Translations under genes and position numbers: made by a program
DNA from: an uncultured Pirellulaceae bacterium
GTDB lineage: Bacteria > Planctomycetota > Planctomycetia > Pirellulales > Pirellulaceae
Assembly: GCA_934255105.1 (NCBI GenBank)
Contig: CAKQNH010000232.1
Span: 1-7,200 of the forward strand
Direction: 5' to 3'
DNA: 7,200 bases
In this document: piece by piece, positions 5,635 through 7,200 of the stretch
How the letters are laid out: every line of letters starts with the position of its first letter
Position numbering within the stretch: position 1 is the first letter of the stretch
Notes under the pieces: model-generated
What the model saw: only the letters and a program-made list of their open reading frames with translations
Database searches by the model: none
Told to the model about the DNA's origin: nothing

Positions 5635-7059
5635 ATGTTAAAGCTCCCCGCCCTACGTTTTGGTAAAGCCTATCAATCCCTAGATACGCAGCAGGTTATC
5701 CACTTCGATACCGGCGAGCCCATCGCCAGCATTTCGCAAGTCAACGGCGGCATGTTGCAACTGGACATGAAACATGCGCCGCGGGCACGTGCGGTGCTGC
5801 GTGAGATCCCCAGTCAAGAATTGCTGGCTCGCTGCAGTCGAGCGGCGGAGCTATTCGAATCGGCCACGCTGCCGATGGGCGATGGCACGCAGAATGTCGA
5901 CGAGTTCATCCATCAGCAGTCGGCCAGCACCGGTCTGCCCGAACACATGTGTTTGGCAAACATGAAGAAGAATTCCTTCGTACTGGCCAACATGCGGCAG
6001 ATTCTCGACGCGCTCACGCGTGGTCTAGACCTGGACATCTTGGCGCGCGGTTACGGCGAGGAGGGACGCGGGGTGACGGTCAGCTATCAGGTGCAGTCGC
6101 CCGTGCTGGGGGCCGTGCTACCGAACAACTCACCGGGTGTTCACACACTGTGGCTGCCCGCCGTAGCCCTGCAGATTGGCTTGCTCCTCAAACCTGGCAG
6201 CCAGGAACCCTGGACCCCGTATCGCATGATCGCTGCGTTTATAGAAGCTGGCATCCCAGCCGAAGCCTTTGGGCTGTATCCCGGTGGTCACGATGTCGGC
6301 AACATGCTCCTGGCTCGCTGCCGCCGGTCGATGATCTTTGGCAGCGCTCAGACCGTCGAGAAATACTCCGGCGATCCACGCGTGCAGCCCCATGGCCCTG
6401 GGTTCTCGAAAATCTTGATCGGCGACGATGTGGTCGATCGCTGGGAGGACTATTTGGAACTGATGGTGGAGAGCATCTACTCAAACTCGGGGCGTAGCTG
6501 CATCAATTGTTCGAGCATTTGGGCGTCGCGGCATACGGAGGCTATTGCCCAAGCATTGGCTGAACGACTGGGCCCTATTGGCGTGCTGCCACCCAGCGAC
6601 CCGCAAGCGGGCCTGGCTGCCTTTACCAATGCAGCCATGGCCACCGGAACTTGGGCAATGGTGCAGCAGGATCTGGCCGAATCGGGGGTGTCCGACGCTA
6701 CCGCTGGCTTCGGCCCGCGTTTGATTGAGAAGGAACGCTGTGCCTACCTGCGGCCCGTGATCGTCCATGCGGACAGTCCGGATCGAGCGGTTGTGGCCAA
6801 GGAATACATGTTCCCATTTACCAGCGTCGTGAAGTGCCCTCAGAAGCAGTTCCTGAAGAAGATCGGGTCCACGCTTGTCTGCACCGCACTGACTGCTGAC
6901 GAACAACTGGTTTCGGAGCTAACTGAGAGCACCGATGTCGATCGTTTGAACGTGGGTGCCATCCCCACGAATCGCTTGAGCTGGCTACAGCCGCATGAAG
7001 GCAACTTGACCGATTTTCTATTCCGCTCGCGAGCCTACCAGTTGGCTCCCCTAGGGTAG
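5635..7059 (+). CDS. Aldehyde dehydrogenase superfamily protein, putative acyl-CoA/acyl-enzyme reductase (LuxC-like)
   Basis: A 474-residue protein with an ALDH fold. The N-terminal 150 residues are divergent. The cofactor domain shows GAVLPNNSPG (159-168), LLLKPGSQEPWTP (183-195), AGIPAEAFGLYPGG (205-218) and MIFGSAQTVEKY (233-244). The nucleophile is Cys289 in NSGRSC (284-289), and KEYMFPFTSVV (389-399) matches the E-x-F-x-P motif. Where hydrolytic ALDHs have E-L-G-G-K, this protein has HGPGFSKILI (253-262), so the general-base Glu is absent. That is expected for enzymes that pass the acyl group to or from a thiol, such as acylating ALDHs and LuxC, and GP-x-x-S recalls LuxC. Length is close to LuxC. 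The 39-bp gap after the adenylating enzyme suggests one operon. No good Shine-Dalgarno precedes the ATG. Likely role: NAD(P)H reduction of the activated acyl group to an aldehyde; the reverse oxidation is possible. Confidence 0.85.
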   Translation: MLKLPALRFGKAYQSLDTQQVIHFDTGEPIASISQVNGGMLQLDMKHAPRARAVLREIPSQELLARCSRAAELFESATLPMGDGTQNVDEFIHQQSASTGLPEHMCLANMKKNSFVLANMRQILDALTRGLDLDILARGYGEEGRGVTVSYQVQSPVLGAVLPNNSPGVHTLWLPAVALQIGLLLKPGSQEPWTPYRMIAAFIEAGIPAEAFGLYPGGHDVGNMLLARCRRSMIFGSAQTVEKYSGDPRVQPHGPGFSKILIGDDVVDRWEDYLELMVESIYSNSGRSCINCSSIWASRHTEAIAQALAERLGPIGVLPPSDPQAGLAAFTNAAMATGTWAMVQQDLAESGVSDATAGFGPRLIEKERCAYLRPVIVHADSPDRAVVAKEYMFPFTSVVKCPQKQFLKKIGSTLVCTALTADEQLVSELTESTDVDRLNVGAIPTNRLSWLQPHEGNLTDFLFRSRAYQLAPLG

Positions 7060-7200
7060 TTCGCGTGAAAGCTACGGCAAGTCACGGCTATCTAAAGGTC
7101 GCAGCGGCCCAAAGGGGGCAGTCCCTCAAAAAAAGCTGGTCCATCTGGCCGGATTAGTGGAACTTGTAGGGGCTGGTCGCATCTAAGTGCCGACGGCGAG
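7060..7200. other. Downstream intergenic end of window, no feature seen
   Basis: I see no ORF with a credible start, no stem-plus-T-run terminator and no repeat unit shared with the rest of the window. A GTG at 7065 opens only 30 codons. The end of the ligase/reductase operon is therefore not defined here, and another gene may begin beyond the edge. Confidence 0.4.

Noticed and set aside
5949..6497. 182-codon + strand ORF inside the reductase gene
   Set aside because: An out-of-frame shadow of a convincingly ALDH-like gene; Arg/Trp/Gly-rich with no family features.

Overview
The window is about 55% GC by eye and reads as a bacterial chromosome segment, most likely from a planctomycete (Pirellulaceae type). 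This lineage call is inference from gene style: a membrane-anchored coiled-coil protein with divergent C-terminal domains, a secreted protein ending in a Gly-rich stretch and an acidic tail, and long intergenic spaces with hairpin repeats. There is no rRNA or other lineage marker. All supported genes lie on the + strand. I see no tRNA, rRNA, CRISPR array, insertion sequence or transposase.

Region 1 (1-833) holds a two-gene unit. A 99-residue single-pass membrane protein of unknown function (188-487) is followed one base later by a complete HINT-type histidine-triad hydrolase (489-833), whose ribosome binding site lies inside the upstream gene. Region 2 (836-1037) is a 202-bp inverted-repeat element starting two bases after the hydrolase stop. 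It carries two copies of a small palindromic unit on the left and two in opposite orientation on the right, and looks like a REP/REPIN-type or MITE-type element. A doubtful 61-codon ORF (1045-1230) follows.

Region 3 (1307-2788) encodes a 493-residue protein with an N-terminal membrane anchor, a long coiled coil, a beta-rich module and a C-terminal BRCT-like region. Three bases after its stop begins a near-consensus sigma70 promoter (TTGACC, 17 bp, TATAAT). It drives, through a leader of about 150 nt, a secreted protein with two carboxypeptidase-regulatory-like beta domains and a Gly-rich C-terminus (2976-4148). A strong intrinsic terminator, symmetrical enough to work in both directions, closes that unit at 4192-4225.

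Region 4 (4226-7059) begins with a spacer holding a large imperfect hairpin (4283-4364). Two genes 39 bp apart follow: a short ANL-superfamily adenylating enzyme of LuxE/PaaK type (371 aa), and an aldehyde-dehydrogenase-superfamily protein (474 aa) that keeps the catalytic cysteine but lacks the usual general-base glutamate, as acylating or LuxC-like reductases do. Together they suggest a compact acid-to-aldehyde pathway: acid activation, acyl transfer, then reduction. This is the most interesting content of the window, since the usual LuxD thioesterase and luciferase genes are absent here and the ligase lacks a LuxE-type C-terminal cysteine. The last 141 bases (7060-7200) hold nothing I can name.
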